Positions 8,777 through 18,421 of a stretch of DNA of 64,000 bases are shown piece after piece. Source of the DNA: Solitalea lacus (GTDB taxonomy: Bacteria > Bacteroidota > Bacteroidia > Sphingobacteriales > Sphingobacteriaceae); assembly GCF_022014595.1 (NCBI RefSeq), contig NZ_CP091740.1, forward strand, positions 2,592,200-2,656,199. The letters run 5' to 3'. Numbering within the stretch: the first letter of the stretch is position 1; every line of letters begins with the position of its first letter. A model generated the notes under the pieces. That model searched no databases. It was not told the origin of the DNA and was given only the letters and a program-made list of their open reading frames with translations. Both the position numbers and the translations under genes were made by a program.

Positions 8777-9412
8777 ATGAACGAAATAGAAAAACTATTT
8801 GAGAATAATAAAAAGTTTGTTGACCACTGGTTAAGTATTGATGAAAACTACTTTATAAATCTGGCTAAACAACAAGATCCTAAGTTTTTATGGATTGGCT
8901 GTGCAGACAGTAGGGTACCTGCAAATGAAATTACGGGATTGGCTCCAGGAGAGGTATTTGTGCACCGTAATATTGCCAATATGGTTGTTCATACCGATAT
9001 AAACTGCCTTTCTGTAATTCAATATGCGGTAAAAGTGCTTAAGGTAGAACATATTTTGGTAGTTGGTCATTACGGATGTGGTGGTGTTAAAGCTGCTATG
9101 GGCAATTCAAATTTTGGGTTGATTGATAACTGGTTAAGAAATATTAAAGATGTATATCGTATGCATGAAGACCAGTTGAATGTTATTACAGATGAAGAAG
9201 AACGTTTTAGATTGTTATGTGAAATCAACATTAAAGAGCAGGTACTAAACGTATGTAATACCAGCATTGTTCAAAAAGCCTGGGAAAGCGGACAAAAATT
9301 ATCGGTTCATGGTTGGGTATTCGATGTTGCCGATGGTATTTTGCATGATTTGGATGTTACAGTTTCCGATATCAGCCAGATTAGCACCCTTTATCAGTAT
9401 AAAATTAAATAG
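8777..9412 (+). CDS. can: Beta-class carbonic anhydrase
   Basis: Interconverts CO2 and bicarbonate in the cytoplasm. The 211-residue protein shows the zinc ligands Cys42 (with Asp44 and Arg46 in CADSRV), His98 and Cys101 (VVGHYGCGGVKA). Other family features are PGEVFVHRNIANMV and NVCNTSIVQKAW. Length matches the bacterial Can type. It is a single gene, closed by a strong hairpin shared with the convergent PLP-enzyme gene. Confidence 0.96.
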   Translation: MNEIEKLFENNKKFVDHWLSIDENYFINLAKQQDPKFLWIGCADSRVPANEITGLAPGEVFVHRNIANMVVHTDINCLSVIQYAVKVLKVEHILVVGHYGCGGVKAAMGNSNFGLIDNWLRNIKDVYRMHEDQLNVITDEEERFRLLCEINIKEQVLNVCNTSIVQKAWESGQKLSVHGWVFDVADGILHDLDVTVSDISQISTLYQYKIK

Positions 9413-9420
9413 GTATCATA

Positions 9421-9453
9421 AAGCATGAAGAAGCTAAAAGCTTCTTCATGCTT
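9421..9453. terminator. Bidirectional terminator between two convergent genes
   Basis: A perfect 15-bp stem (9421-9435 with 9439-9453) with an AAA loop lies between the stops of the carbonic anhydrase and the PLP enzyme. It can work in both directions because A/T runs lie on both sides. Confidence 0.9.
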
Positions 9454-9479
9454 TAATTAAACATAAATAATCCTTCCAT

Positions 9480-10595
9480 TTAGATCGTTAAGGCTCTATC
9501 TATATCAGCAATTAAATCGTCAATATGCTCCAAACCGACTGAAACTCTTAGTAAATTTTGAGGTGTTTTAGTTTCTGATCCTTCTTGTGAGGCGCGATGT
9601 TCAATAAGGCTTTCAACCCCACCCAGGCTTGTTGCCTGTAAGAACAAACGGGTATTATTACATACTTTAACAGCTTTTTCCATACCACCTTTCACACAAA
9701 AAGAAAGCATTCCACCAAAACCATTTTTCATTTGCTTGGCAGCCAATTGATGATCAGGATGTGATAGTAATCCGGGATAAAAAACTTGTTCAACCCTGGA
9801 GTGTTGCTCAAGAAATTTCGCCAATGCAAGCGCATTCTCTGAATGCCCCCTCATACGATATGGTAATGTTCTGATACCCCTTAGTGTTAAATAACAATCA
9901 AATGGAGAAGGTACCCCACCTCCAAGTATTTGAATATGACGAATTCGCTGAAAAAACTCATTATTATTCTTGGAAATAACTGCTCCACCTAATACATCAC
10001 TATGACCGTTGATATACTTGGTTGTAGCATGCATGACCACGTCAACCCCCATTTCTAAAGGGCGTTGAATACATGGAGTTGCAAAGGTATTATCAACTGC
10101 GGTTATTATATTATTCTGCTTAGCCAAGTGTACAACCCGTTCTATATCTGTAATTTTCATTAGCGGATTAGATGGAGTTTCCATCCAAATTAACCTTGTG
10201 TTAGGACGTATATGATTTTCCACTTCATTAAAATCTATAAAAGTGATCCACATTTTAAGGTCAATAAAAATTTGTTTCAATTGATTGCGTAAACCATGAT
10301 ACATATCATCTGGAGCAATGATGTGATCTCCGGGTTGCAATGCCTGAAAAACTGCAAATGCCGCAGCCGAACCAGAACCAAAGGCTAAGGCTGCTTCACC
10401 ACCTTCTAATGCGGCCAAACAAGATTCCAATTGCTTTCTATTTGGATTATTATGCCTGGTATACATAAAACCTTTTGAATAGCCTAAATCTTCGTCTCTC
10501 AGAAAAGTAGTCGATAAGTGAATAGGAGGGGTAATGGCACCGGTTGCACTATCAGGTTCGTTGCCGGCATGTATGGCCAATGTTTCAAGTTTCAT
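9480..10595 (-). CDS. Cys/Met metabolism PLP enzyme (cystathionine gamma-synthase/lyase type)
   Basis: A 371-residue PLP enzyme of the trans-sulfuration family. The start LETLAIHAGNEPD, the YTRHNNPNRKQLE motif, FGSGSAAAFAVFQAL, and HATTKYINGHSDVLGG with the PLP-binding lysine (near residue 193) are all present. The end carries SLGGVESLIEHRAS and RVSVGLEHIDDL. The family makes or splits cystathionine in methionine and cysteine synthesis. Sequence alone does not separate synthase from lyase. No SAM riboswitch is visible in the short leader. It stands divergent to the CHAD gene. Confidence 0.88.
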   Translation of the reverse strand: MKLETLAIHAGNEPDSATGAITPPIHLSTTFLRDEDLGYSKGFMYTRHNNPNRKQLESCLAALEGGEAALAFGSGSAAAFAVFQALQPGDHIIAPDDMYHGLRNQLKQIFIDLKMWITFIDFNEVENHIRPNTRLIWMETPSNPLMKITDIERVVHLAKQNNIITAVDNTFATPCIQRPLEMGVDVVMHATTKYINGHSDVLGGAVISKNNNEFFQRIRHIQILGGGVPSPFDCYLTLRGIRTLPYRMRGHSENALALAKFLEQHSRVEQVFYPGLLSHPDHQLAAKQMKNGFGGMLSFCVKGGMEKAVKVCNNTRLFLQATSLGGVESLIEHRASQEGSETKTPQNLLRVSVGLEHIDDLIADIDRALTI

Positions 10596-10664
10596 AAATA
10601 AGCAATTTGTAATTGATAGCTGAGATGGTTACTAAAAAGCCTAAATTTAAGAAAGAAATGTATT

Positions 10665-11480
10665 GTGGGAACAGAAAAAATCATATCAGCTACTATTTCA
10701 TCGCAACTTTATCAAGCTATTGATGAAACTCAAAAGGAATGTTCTAACGACCATCTGCATACACTTCGGCTAAATCTGAAAAAAATAAAGGCACTATGTA
10801 TTTTGTTTGCAAACAATAATAATGAACACCAAAATTCAAAAGCTTTATTTCTACCCTTTAAACGCCTCTTTAGGCATTCCGGAAGATTAAGAGACAACTT
10901 TCAACTTGAAAAACGCCTGATTCATTATTTTACTGAAGATGAAAAACTCATCAATTGCTTACAGGACAAACTTCATAATCGAAAAGAAAAACTAACGGTA
11001 AGCTATTTGAATAAGGCCGAAAATTTTGAGCATGAAAAGGCAGCTAGTACCCTGGATTATTTATCCTTTCATTTAGACGTAAAGAGCCCTCTGGAACGAC
11101 TAGGCAATTATAAAACTTTTACGCGTCTAAGATTGGCATCTGTAGAAGAACAAGTTCTACAAGGACCGAATAAGGGACAGCTTCATCATATTCGGGCACA
11201 ACTGAAACATATATTAATGCTATATAAGATTTTAAATGTAGTTTCAAACAGGTCTAACCTAATCACGCAAATAGATAATCTGCAAGAAGAATTAGGGAAC
11301 CTTCACGACTTTGAATTATTATATCATTATGTAAATGAACATATTGAAGAAGAAAGTAAGCATCGGAATATTTCACCAATACTACTCACTCGAATACATT
11401 CCTTGAATGACTTCATAGAAAAATTACGAATCAATTGTCTTAAAAAACTCACTTTGTTAATGAATAATTCGCATTTTTGA
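10665..11480 (+). CDS. CHAD-domain protein
   Basis: A 271-residue, helix-rich protein of the CHAD type. Two histidine-containing helices typical of the family are seen: DHLHTLRLNLKKIKALC near residue 30 and LHHIRAQLKHILMLY near residue 175. A late LGNLHDFELLYHYV follows. CHAD domains bind polyphosphate. No CYTH phosphatase domain is attached. The reading frame starts at GTG (10665), with no in-frame ATG close by. Role here: perhaps polyphosphate granules or phosphate balance, by family inference. Confidence 0.78.
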   Translation: MGTEKIISATISSQLYQAIDETQKECSNDHLHTLRLNLKKIKALCILFANNNNEHQNSKALFLPFKRLFRHSGRLRDNFQLEKRLIHYFTEDEKLINCLQDKLHNRKEKLTVSYLNKAENFEHEKAASTLDYLSFHLDVKSPLERLGNYKTFTRLRLASVEEQVLQGPNKGQLHHIRAQLKHILMLYKILNVVSNRSNLITQIDNLQEELGNLHDFELLYHYVNEHIEEESKHRNISPILLTRIHSLNDFIEKLRINCLKKLTLLMNNSHF

Positions 11481-11524
11481 AAACAGTTTGAAGCTTATTT
11501 ATGTTTATTTTCAAATAGTCAACA

Positions 11525-11556
11525 TTGTTTACTATTTGCTGTAAATGTATATTTGC
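11525..11556 (+). promoter_or_regulatory. Promoter of the menaquinone operon
   Basis: TTG (11525-11527), 20 nt, then TATATTTGC (11548-11556) is a close fit to the Bacteroidota primary promoter. It implies a ~60-nt untranslated leader before mqnE. Confidence 0.75.
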
Positions 11557-11621
11557 AATCCTTTCAGAACCAAACTTTCGTAACACAGGTAGAGGTTTTC
11601 TATTTTGTTAAAATTTAATAC

Positions 11622-12830
11622 ATGAGCGCTGAAACACAACTCGACATACTATTAGCAGATCCGCACCTTGCCCCAGATCTAAAAAACATTGCCCAAAAGG
11701 TAAAAGAAAGTGCGCGCATTACATTTGATGAAGGTGTATTGCTTTATGAAAAAGGTGATTTAGGTTATTTAGGAACGCTTGCAAATCATATAAGGGAGAA
11801 GAAACACGGCAACTACACGTATTTCAACCGCAATTTTCATATTGAACCTACTAATCTTTGTGTATACGACTGTAAGTTTTGTTCTTATTCGCGCTTAATT
11901 AAGCAAAGGGCAGAAGGTTGGGAGTTAACCATGGATGACATGTTGAACATTGTGAAAAAATATGATGGAAAACCTGTTACCGAAGTTCATATTGTAGGCG
12001 GAGTATTACCTCAATATGATTTGAAATTCTATATGGAATTATTTAAAGCCATAAAAGCCCACCGTTCCGAATTACATGTGAAGGCCCTGACACCTGTTGA
12101 ATATCACTATATCTTTAAAAAGGCCAAATTAAGTTATGCAGAGGGCATGAAATTGATGAAGGAAGCAGGTCTGGAATCCATGCCTGGTGGAGGTGCTGAA
12201 ATATTTCATCATGAAATTCGTGATCAAATTGCTGCAGATAAATGTACAGGAGAGCAGTGGCTGCAAATACATGAAGAATGGCACAAATTAGGTATGCGTT
12301 CTAATGCAACTATGTTATACGGGCATATCGAAAGCTATTGGCATCGAATTCACCACATGGATGAATTGCGAAAGCTTCAAGATAGAACCGGCGGTTTTCA
12401 AACGTTCATTCCATTAAAATTCAGAAACAAGGACAATCAAATGTCGGATGTTCCTGAAACATCAGTCGTTGATGACTTGAAAAACTATGCAATTAGCCGT
12501 ATTTATTTAGATAATTTTGATCATATCAAATCTTACTGGGCAATGATTGGCCGTGTAACCACACAACTTTCATTGGCATTTGGGGTAAATGATATTGATG
12601 GAACCATTGATGATACTACAAAAATCTATTCAATGGCCGGTTCGGAAGAACAACACCCGGCAATGAGCACCAAAGAGTTGGTTGATTTGATTAAACATGT
12701 CAACCGTCATCCGATAGAGCGTGATACATTGTATAACATCATAACAGATTATAATGAGTACGATTTCTCGGCTGAAGAGAAGGAGGTTGAATTTATTTCA
12801 CTTCCGGTATTGAATGAAGTGCGCAACTAA
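11622..12830 (+). CDS. mqnE: Aminofutalosine synthase (radical SAM)
   Basis: Second step of the futalosine route to menaquinone: joins the chorismate-derived enol-pyruvate unit to SAM to give aminofutalosine. The 402-residue length is typical. The radical SAM cluster cysteines are Cys80, Cys84 and Cys87 (NLCVYDCKFCSY). MqnE-type motifs such as TEVHIVGGVLPQ, AKLSYAEGMKLMKEAG and SMPGGGAEIFH are clear. It heads an operon with a phosphatase, mqnA and a DUF3050 gene. Finding mqnE next to mqnA leaves little doubt about the pathway. mqnB, mqnC and mqnD are not in the window. Confidence 0.96.
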   Translation: MSAETQLDILLADPHLAPDLKNIAQKVKESARITFDEGVLLYEKGDLGYLGTLANHIREKKHGNYTYFNRNFHIEPTNLCVYDCKFCSYSRLIKQRAEGWELTMDDMLNIVKKYDGKPVTEVHIVGGVLPQYDLKFYMELFKAIKAHRSELHVKALTPVEYHYIFKKAKLSYAEGMKLMKEAGLESMPGGGAEIFHHEIRDQIAADKCTGEQWLQIHEEWHKLGMRSNATMLYGHIESYWHRIHHMDELRKLQDRTGGFQTFIPLKFRNKDNQMSDVPETSVVDDLKNYAISRIYLDNFDHIKSYWAMIGRVTTQLSLAFGVNDIDGTIDDTTKIYSMAGSEEQHPAMSTKELVDLIKHVNRHPIERDTLYNIITDYNEYDFSAEEKEVEFISLPVLNEVRN

Positions 12831-12931
12831 AACAGTTTGCGTAAATTGTTAAAAGATTAGGTTGAATACTTTTAAACCAAAACAAGAAAGGTTTAATAGC
12901 AATTAGACCTATTAGCTATTAAAAGAACATT

Positions 12932-13621
12932 ATGCAGGAATTACTTACAAACCATCCGGCATTTTCCGGTGATAATGAAGAATTTCAGCTTCAAGATTAT
13001 AAGAAGGTACTTTACATTGTACGTCACGGTGAAACCGACTATAACCGTAGTGGAGTAGTACAGGGCCGTGGTGTAAATACTGATTTGAATGATCTGGGCC
13101 ATGAACAGGCTCAGAAATTCTTCAAAAACTATAAACACATTGCATTTGATAAGGTTTATACTTCAACATTAAAACGTACCCACCAAACCATGCGCCCTTT
13201 TATTTCTACAGGACTTGCATGGGAACAGCATCCCGGGTTTGATGAATTGGATTGGGGCGAAAATGAAGGAAAACCATATAAGTCAGAAGTAATTGATGGC
13301 TTTACGACTGTTACCAACGCATGGCTTGAAGGTAAATACGATAAACGTTTTATAGGAGGTGAAAGCCCCTTGGATGTAAGTGAACGTCAGATGCAGGCAA
13401 TGGAATACGTAATGGGGAAAGAAGATGAAAGGAATATTTTAATTTGCATGCATGGCCGAGCAATGCGTATTCTCCTTTGTGGTTTATTGAATATTGAGTT
13501 CCGCAATATGGATAGATTTATTCATCAAAACACCTCATTGTATACACTTGGATACACCGGACAGCAATTTAATTTATTAACTTTTAATTCCCTTGCCCAT
13601 TTGGAGCAAATAGAAAAGTGA
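12932..13621 (+). CDS. Histidine phosphatase (phosphoglycerate mutase-like)
   Basis: A 229-residue protein of the histidine phosphatase branch. RHGETDYN gives the phospho-accepting His32. SGVVQGRG, TLKRTHQTM, LDWGENEG and CMHGRAMR (second His) complete the active site. It lies between mqnE and mqnA, with 10 bp to mqnA. Phosphatases of this family act on small phosphorylated metabolites. A role in menaquinone or chorismate-side metabolism is suggested by position only. The N-terminal ~25 residues before the domain are unusual and may be a regulatory tail. Confidence 0.85.
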   Translation: MQELLTNHPAFSGDNEEFQLQDYKKVLYIVRHGETDYNRSGVVQGRGVNTDLNDLGHEQAQKFFKNYKHIAFDKVYTSTLKRTHQTMRPFISTGLAWEQHPGFDELDWGENEGKPYKSEVIDGFTTVTNAWLEGKYDKRFIGGESPLDVSERQMQAMEYVMGKEDERNILICMHGRAMRILLCGLLNIEFRNMDRFIHQNTSLYTLGYTGQQFNLLTFNSLAHLEQIEK

Positions 13622-13631
13622 GTATAAGCCC

Positions 13632-14393
13632 ATGGAGAAACAAATAGAAAAATTAAGAGTTTCGGCAGTATCATATACCAATACCAAACCTTTTTTATAC
13701 GGATTAGAACACTCAAACATACTAGACAAGATTGAGCTTTCACTAGATATTCCGGCAGATTGTGCGCAAAAGTTAATTGATGATAGGGCGGACGTGGGCT
13801 TAATACCGGTTGCGGCATTACTTCGCTTACCGTATTACGAAATTATCGGCGATTATTGCATCGGAGCAAATGGAGCCGTTAACTCGGTATTTATCTTCAG
13901 TGATTTACCTGTTAATGAAATAAAAACGATTCGTTTAGATGCACAGTCAAGAACATCAAACAACCTTGCTCGTATTCTTCTAAAAAAATATTGGAAATTG
14001 GATCCGATTATTCTGCATGAAGGAACAGCTGACGCTCAGGTGCTCATTGGCGATCGTACTTTTGGCCGCAAACATGAGTTTAATTACGTATATGACCTTG
14101 CCGAAGAATGGAAAAACTTTACCAGTTTACCATTTGCTTTTGCAGTTTGGGCCGCCAATAAACCTATAAGTCCAGAACTTAAACAAGAGTTAAACAGGGC
14201 CCTAGGTTATGGAATTACCCATAGAGAAGAACTGCTAAAAACAATGGACAAACGCAGCGACTTTGATTTAGACGATTATCTGCTGCATAAAATTGACTAC
14301 GTGTTTGATGATAAAAAGCATCAGGCATTAAATTTATACCTTGAGTATTTGAAAGAAATTAACCAAAGTTTAGCTGCCCTTCCTTCAGTTTAA
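13632..14393 (+). CDS. mqnA: Chorismate dehydratase
   Basis: First step of futalosine menaquinone synthesis: removes water from chorismate. The 253-residue protein has the periplasmic-binding-protein-like fold of MqnA. Matching motifs are VSAVSYTNTKPFLYGLEH at the start, ADVGLIPVAALLRLP, LDAQSRTSNNLARILL and LPFAFAVWAANKP. It starts 10 bp after the phosphatase gene and 9 bp before the DUF3050 gene, so the four genes form one transcription unit from the promoter at 11525. Confidence 0.95.
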   Translation: MEKQIEKLRVSAVSYTNTKPFLYGLEHSNILDKIELSLDIPADCAQKLIDDRADVGLIPVAALLRLPYYEIIGDYCIGANGAVNSVFIFSDLPVNEIKTIRLDAQSRTSNNLARILLKKYWKLDPIILHEGTADAQVLIGDRTFGRKHEFNYVYDLAEEWKNFTSLPFAFAVWAANKPISPELKQELNRALGYGITHREELLKTMDKRSDFDLDDYLLHKIDYVFDDKKHQALNLYLEYLKEINQSLAALPSV

Positions 14394-14402
14394 ATCACAA
14401 TT

Positions 14403-15179
14403 ATGGTACAGGAGATACAACAAATACGAACAACTATTGAACCATTACGTCAACAGTTGATTAAGCACCCATTATATGAGAACATCAAAAGCATTGAACA
14501 TCTCCGCATATTCATGCAACACCATGTATATGCTGTATGGGATTTCATGTCATTACTAAAAAACTTACAGCATCACCTTACCTGCACTGAAGCACCATGG
14601 AAACCAGTTGGCTCAGCTGCAACCCGTTATCTAATCAATGAAATTGTAACAGGAGAAGAAAGTGATGTAGACCAAGACGGCAAACGGATTAGTCATTTTG
14701 AACTGTATTTAGATGCCATGAAACAGGCTGGGGCTGAAAAAGCCAAACTTAAGTTCTTTTTGCAATGTGTTACAGGGATTTACTCTATAGAGAATGCACT
14801 ACGGACGGCAGAGTTACCAGAATCAGTGCAACAATTTGTCAACTTTACTTTTGATACAATTGCACAAGGTAAATTGCATACCCAGGCAGCTGTATTTACG
14901 TATGGAAGGGAAGATTTAATTCCAGATATGTTCCTTTCTATTTTAAGAGAACTTGACCAGCAACATCCTGGGGAAATCAGCATTTTCAAATATTACATTG
15001 AAAGGCATATTGAGGTTGACGGTGGCCACCATGGTGAACTGGCTCTGCAAATGACAAATGATCTTTGTGGAGAAGATGACGATAAATGGATTGAAGCCGA
15101 AAGTGCCGTGGTTCAAGCGCTTAAAACTCGAATAAAATTATGGGACGGCGTTTTGGCGGAAATCAAAAGGGTGGGATAA
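14403..15179 (+). CDS. DUF3050 protein (haem-oxygenase-like helical fold)
   Basis: A 258-residue helical protein. Segments FMQHHVYAVWDFMSLLKNLQ, GEESDVDQDG, HFELYLDAMKQAG and YIERHIEVDGGHHGELALQM hold conserved His, Glu and Asp residues as in the DUF3050 family. The spacing of His and Glu residues suggests a metal site like that of haem-oxygenase-fold oxidases, which is inference. It closes the mqn operon (9-bp gap), so a link to quinone chemistry deserves a test. No function is established for the family as far as I know. Confidence 0.82.
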   Translation: MVQEIQQIRTTIEPLRQQLIKHPLYENIKSIEHLRIFMQHHVYAVWDFMSLLKNLQHHLTCTEAPWKPVGSAATRYLINEIVTGEESDVDQDGKRISHFELYLDAMKQAGAEKAKLKFFLQCVTGIYSIENALRTAELPESVQQFVNFTFDTIAQGKLHTQAAVFTYGREDLIPDMFLSILRELDQQHPGEISIFKYYIERHIEVDGGHHGELALQMTNDLCGEDDDKWIEAESAVVQALKTRIKLWDGVLAEIKRVG

Positions 15180-15204
15180 TATTATAACAGATCCTTAGTT
15201 GATA

Positions 15205-15239
15205 AAAAGGCTCATAATTCATAAGATTATGGGCCTTTT
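15205..15239 (+). terminator. Terminator of the mqn operon
   Basis: A 14-bp stem (15205-15218 with 15226-15239) with a T run on the 3' side, 26 nt after the DUF3050 stop. Confidence 0.88.
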
Positions 15240-15484
15240 CTATATAAACAGGACCTTAATTCATCTTCTCAATAAATTATCTAATAAAATATTAGTAAAT
15301 TAATACATACTAATAAACATGCTTATGACTAGTACTCTATCTTTATTCATATTAAACTTAAGCATTACTTTAAAACATCTGCCCAAAATACTGTTTAAGA
15401 TACGATTTTGCACCTGAAACCTATTTATCGTATTAATTCAGCCAAAAGCCTTATAACTGATTAACTAACTACATTATAAATGCA
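15240..15484. other. Non-coding leader before an outer-membrane gene
   Basis: AT-rich gap. A weak -7-like GATTTTGC near 15403-15410 could drive the next gene. No other structure seen. Confidence 0.4.
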
Positions 15485-16540
15485 ATGAAACGTACGCTCT
15501 CTCTAGTTATTCTCTTGTTAATTGGCATTTCCCTAAGGGCACAGTATACCACCGTACCAACAAAAAAAGACAGTGCACGAGTTGCTGATAGCCTAAAAAA
15601 CATCAAATACCCATACATTTTTCCTGCACTTGGTCAAAAAGCAGCATCGAAAGGGTTTAAGTTTCCCTTGCCGAACGGTTTAATGCTTAACACTATTTAT
15701 ACTAAACAAGATATAAAAATTAACGGCCTAGAAGTGGGCTTTAATAGTACAGAGTTAATTAATCTCGATTCAATTGTTGTATTTGATTATGTTACCGGTG
15801 AAGGATACATAACTAACTTTCGTTTTGACACTTACCTATTTCCTTTTTTTAATGTATATGCGCTTGGAGGAACCTTAAACGGAGAAACCATTGTCCAGCT
15901 GGCTGAACCTGTTTCTTTTAGAACTGTTACCAGTAACCCAGGTCAATATTATGGTTTTGGGCTCATGCTAGCCGGAGGAATAGGAAAACTTTGGGTAACT
16001 GGCGATATAAACTTTGCATGGACAGACTTGGATCTTCTGGATCGTCCCGTTAAAACACGGGTAGTAGGTATAAGGGTAGGGCGTACCTTTAACTTTAATG
16101 AACACCCCAAACAGAATATTGCCATTTGGGTAACAGCTCAAAATCAGAAAATTTTTAATGAAACCAATGGCCAAATTTCTTTCAAAGAATTAGGATTAGA
16201 TGGCGATAAAATCAACGATTTACAATCACAACTTGATGATTGGTATAATAACCTCACGCCTCCTTTAAAGGAACTTTATGAGAATGTATATACCCGGTTA
16301 AAGGATGGGTTGGAAACAGCATCGAATACTCTTGAAACCGGATATGTTCGCTATCATTTCAGCAAAGGTTTATACACACCTTGGCACTTTTCAATTGGAG
16401 GACAATGGCAAATCAATCCGCGATGGCAAATTAGAGGAGAGTTCGGTGGAGCCTACAAAAAACAACAGTATATGCTTTCTGTAGGTTACCGTTTTGGTAT
16501 TAAAGGCAAAAACATTATGTCGGGTGAAAAGAAAAAGTAA
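15485..16540 (+). CDS. Predicted outer-membrane beta-barrel protein, unknown function
   Basis: A 351-residue exported protein. The signal peptide ends at SLRAQ (about residue 19). Alternating hydrophobic/polar strands with many Gly and aromatic residues run to the end, finishing with IRGEFGGAYKKQQYMLSVGYRFG, a typical barrel tail. A ~60-residue central part (around 235-300) is helical and hydrophilic. I do not recognise a named family. The next gene begins 26 bp later and encodes another barrel, so both probably belong to one operon and may work together in the outer membrane. Confidence 0.7.
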   Translation: MKRTLSLVILLLIGISLRAQYTTVPTKKDSARVADSLKNIKYPYIFPALGQKAASKGFKFPLPNGLMLNTIYTKQDIKINGLEVGFNSTELINLDSIVVFDYVTGEGYITNFRFDTYLFPFFNVYALGGTLNGETIVQLAEPVSFRTVTSNPGQYYGFGLMLAGGIGKLWVTGDINFAWTDLDLLDRPVKTRVVGIRVGRTFNFNEHPKQNIAIWVTAQNQKIFNETNGQISFKELGLDGDKINDLQSQLDDWYNNLTPPLKELYENVYTRLKDGLETASNTLETGYVRYHFSKGLYTPWHFSIGGQWQINPRWQIRGEFGGAYKKQQYMLSVGYRFGIKGKNIMSGEKKK

Positions 16541-16566
16541 ACTAAAGCTCTAACATTTAGACCTGT

Positions 16567-17724
16567 ATGAACAATCGCATGCTCTCTTTGGTGTTCTTCC
16601 TATTTGCTCTAACAATTACCACTGTATCAGCCCAACCGATTGACACCCTAACCAAAAAACAACAGCGTCAACTTGCCAAAAAACAAAAAGAAAAAGAAGG
16701 CAAGTTCATGATTACTCCATTAGCGGGTCCAGCCTATACTCCTGAACTGGGTTTTACCATAGCAGGAGGTGTATTAACATCATGGAGAATGGATAAGGCC
16801 GATACAACTCTTCAACGGTCATCAGCTCCATTCAATATTGGATGGGGTTCAACAGGCTCTTATTTTTTTTCTACACGTGCCTCTGTCTTTTTAAAACACG
16901 ATAAATATAGGTTATACACCGATGTATGGTTTAAAAACATGGATGACAATTACTTTGGAATTGGTTATGAAAATGGGAGATATACCCCAAAAAGTGACTC
17001 AACCACCAAGTATAATCGTGTTTGGCTCCAATTCTATCCACGTTTCTTATGGCAGTTTAAGAAAACTTTTTTTGCAGGTGCAGCTTTAGACTTAAATTAT
17101 ACAAAAGGAAAGGATCCCAGTCCAGGAGTTGCAGCCGATCCGGTTTATCAGCAATACAATGAAACACCATACAACAGTGGATTTGGCATACTATTTCAAC
17201 ATGACACCCGGGACATTACTGTTAATGCCTGGAAAGGAATTTTTCTTGAAGCACAAATTACTCTTTACGGGGGATTTTTAGGAGGTCAAAATAATTACCA
17301 GGTGTATTCATTTGATACTAGAAAATACTTTTCAATAACTAAACCCGGCCATACCCTGGCGTTTCAGTTACGCGGACGCTTTGCCGTTGGAAACGTTCCT
17401 TATGGAGAAATGTCTCAACTAGGTACACCATTTGACCTGCGAGGTTATTTATGGGGACAATACCGTAATAAGTCGATGTTATTTGGAATTGGAGAATACA
17501 GACATACCTTTTATAAAAAGGATGCTAAACCTTCAAAGTATGGAGCTGTTGGTTGGTTAGCAACAGGTTCAATTGGGGAAGATCCTACAGACTTTAAGCA
17601 TTGGCTCCCCAATGGAGGAATAGGCTTCAGGTTTGAAGTGCAACCTCGCATGAACCTTCGTCTGGATTATGGCTTTGGTAAAGGATCAAGCGGTTTCTAT
17701 TTCAACTTCCAGGAAGCATTTTAA
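16567..17724 (+). CDS. BamA/TamA-type surface-antigen barrel
   Basis: A 385-residue outer-membrane protein with a signal peptide ending at VSAQ and a lysine-rich stretch after it. The rest resembles the C-terminal 16-strand barrel of the Omp85 group: FFAGAALDLNYTKG, FQHDTRDITVNAWKGIFLEA, GTPFDLRGYLWGQYRNKSM (the lid-lock RGY motif), and a tail ending FYFNFQEAF. No POTRA domains are present, so it is a short, barrel-only Omp85-like protein. It lies just after another barrel gene. Substrate is unknown. Confidence 0.82.
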   Translation: MNNRMLSLVFFLFALTITTVSAQPIDTLTKKQQRQLAKKQKEKEGKFMITPLAGPAYTPELGFTIAGGVLTSWRMDKADTTLQRSSAPFNIGWGSTGSYFFSTRASVFLKHDKYRLYTDVWFKNMDDNYFGIGYENGRYTPKSDSTTKYNRVWLQFYPRFLWQFKKTFFAGAALDLNYTKGKDPSPGVAADPVYQQYNETPYNSGFGILFQHDTRDITVNAWKGIFLEAQITLYGGFLGGQNNYQVYSFDTRKYFSITKPGHTLAFQLRGRFAVGNVPYGEMSQLGTPFDLRGYLWGQYRNKSMLFGIGEYRHTFYKKDAKPSKYGAVGWLATGSIGEDPTDFKHWLPNGGIGFRFEVQPRMNLRLDYGFGKGSSGFYFNFQEAF

Positions 17725-17829
17725 AAATACACGTTTTATTTATCTTTATAGACCGTTCAATTAACCCAAACTACCAGCAATATCTTCTGCTTATTCAATG
17801 ACAGGAAGACATAGTCCGCAAATAAAGGT

Positions 17830-18278
17830 ATGGCCAATGACATAATCATAAGAGAATTCTGACCTACTGATAAGGCTCGGCTTATTGAAATAGTAAAACT
17901 AAATGTTCCTAAGTATTTTGCAGAAAGTGAAATTGAAGACCTGAACGAATATCTTGAATATAAAATTGAAAAATATTTTGTGGTTGAATCGGTGAAAAGA
18001 TAATAGGTGCTGGAGGCATCAATTTTGATAATGATAATAGAACAGGCAAAATAAGCTGGGACATTATTGACCCTGATTTTCAAGGGAGAGGAGTCGGACA
18101 AAAGTTGCTTAACTATAGAATTGAGCTTCTTAAGTCAATTAAGGATATAGAAAGAATAAAAGTCAGGACATCTCAACTAGCGTACAAATTTTATCAGAAA
18201 AACGGATTTGTTCTTCAAACAGTTGTAAAGAATTATTGGGCTAAAGGTTTTGACTTATATGATATGCAATATGAATAA
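17830..18278 (+). pseudogene. Broken GNAT acetyltransferase gene
   Basis: Starting at ATG 17830, the frame reads like an N-acetyltransferase but has an in-frame TGA at codon 11 (17860-17862) and loses frame near 18000. The second part reads IIGAGGINFDNDN, GKISWDIIDPDFQGRGVGQK (acetyl-CoA binding motif A) and YKFYQKNGFVLQ (motif B), ending at 18278. An intact ancestor would be about 148 residues. Both lesions point to loss of function. Nothing else is seen in the 17725-18421 gap. Confidence 0.8.
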
Positions 18279-18421
18279 CTTTACTCAGAAAAGTTCTATG
18301 CCAAACTGATATTCAAATAATTAAAAATATTATTTGTTAAGTTATGGCTAGTATTTCTATATTAATGTAATACAAGAATTGAAATAAAATAGCGACCTGA
18401 CATATCTTTAACAACATTAAA

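Noticed and set aside
10596-10664. SAM riboswitch before the Cys/Met PLP enzyme
   Set aside because: The leader is only ~70 nt and shows no riboswitch-like conserved structure.
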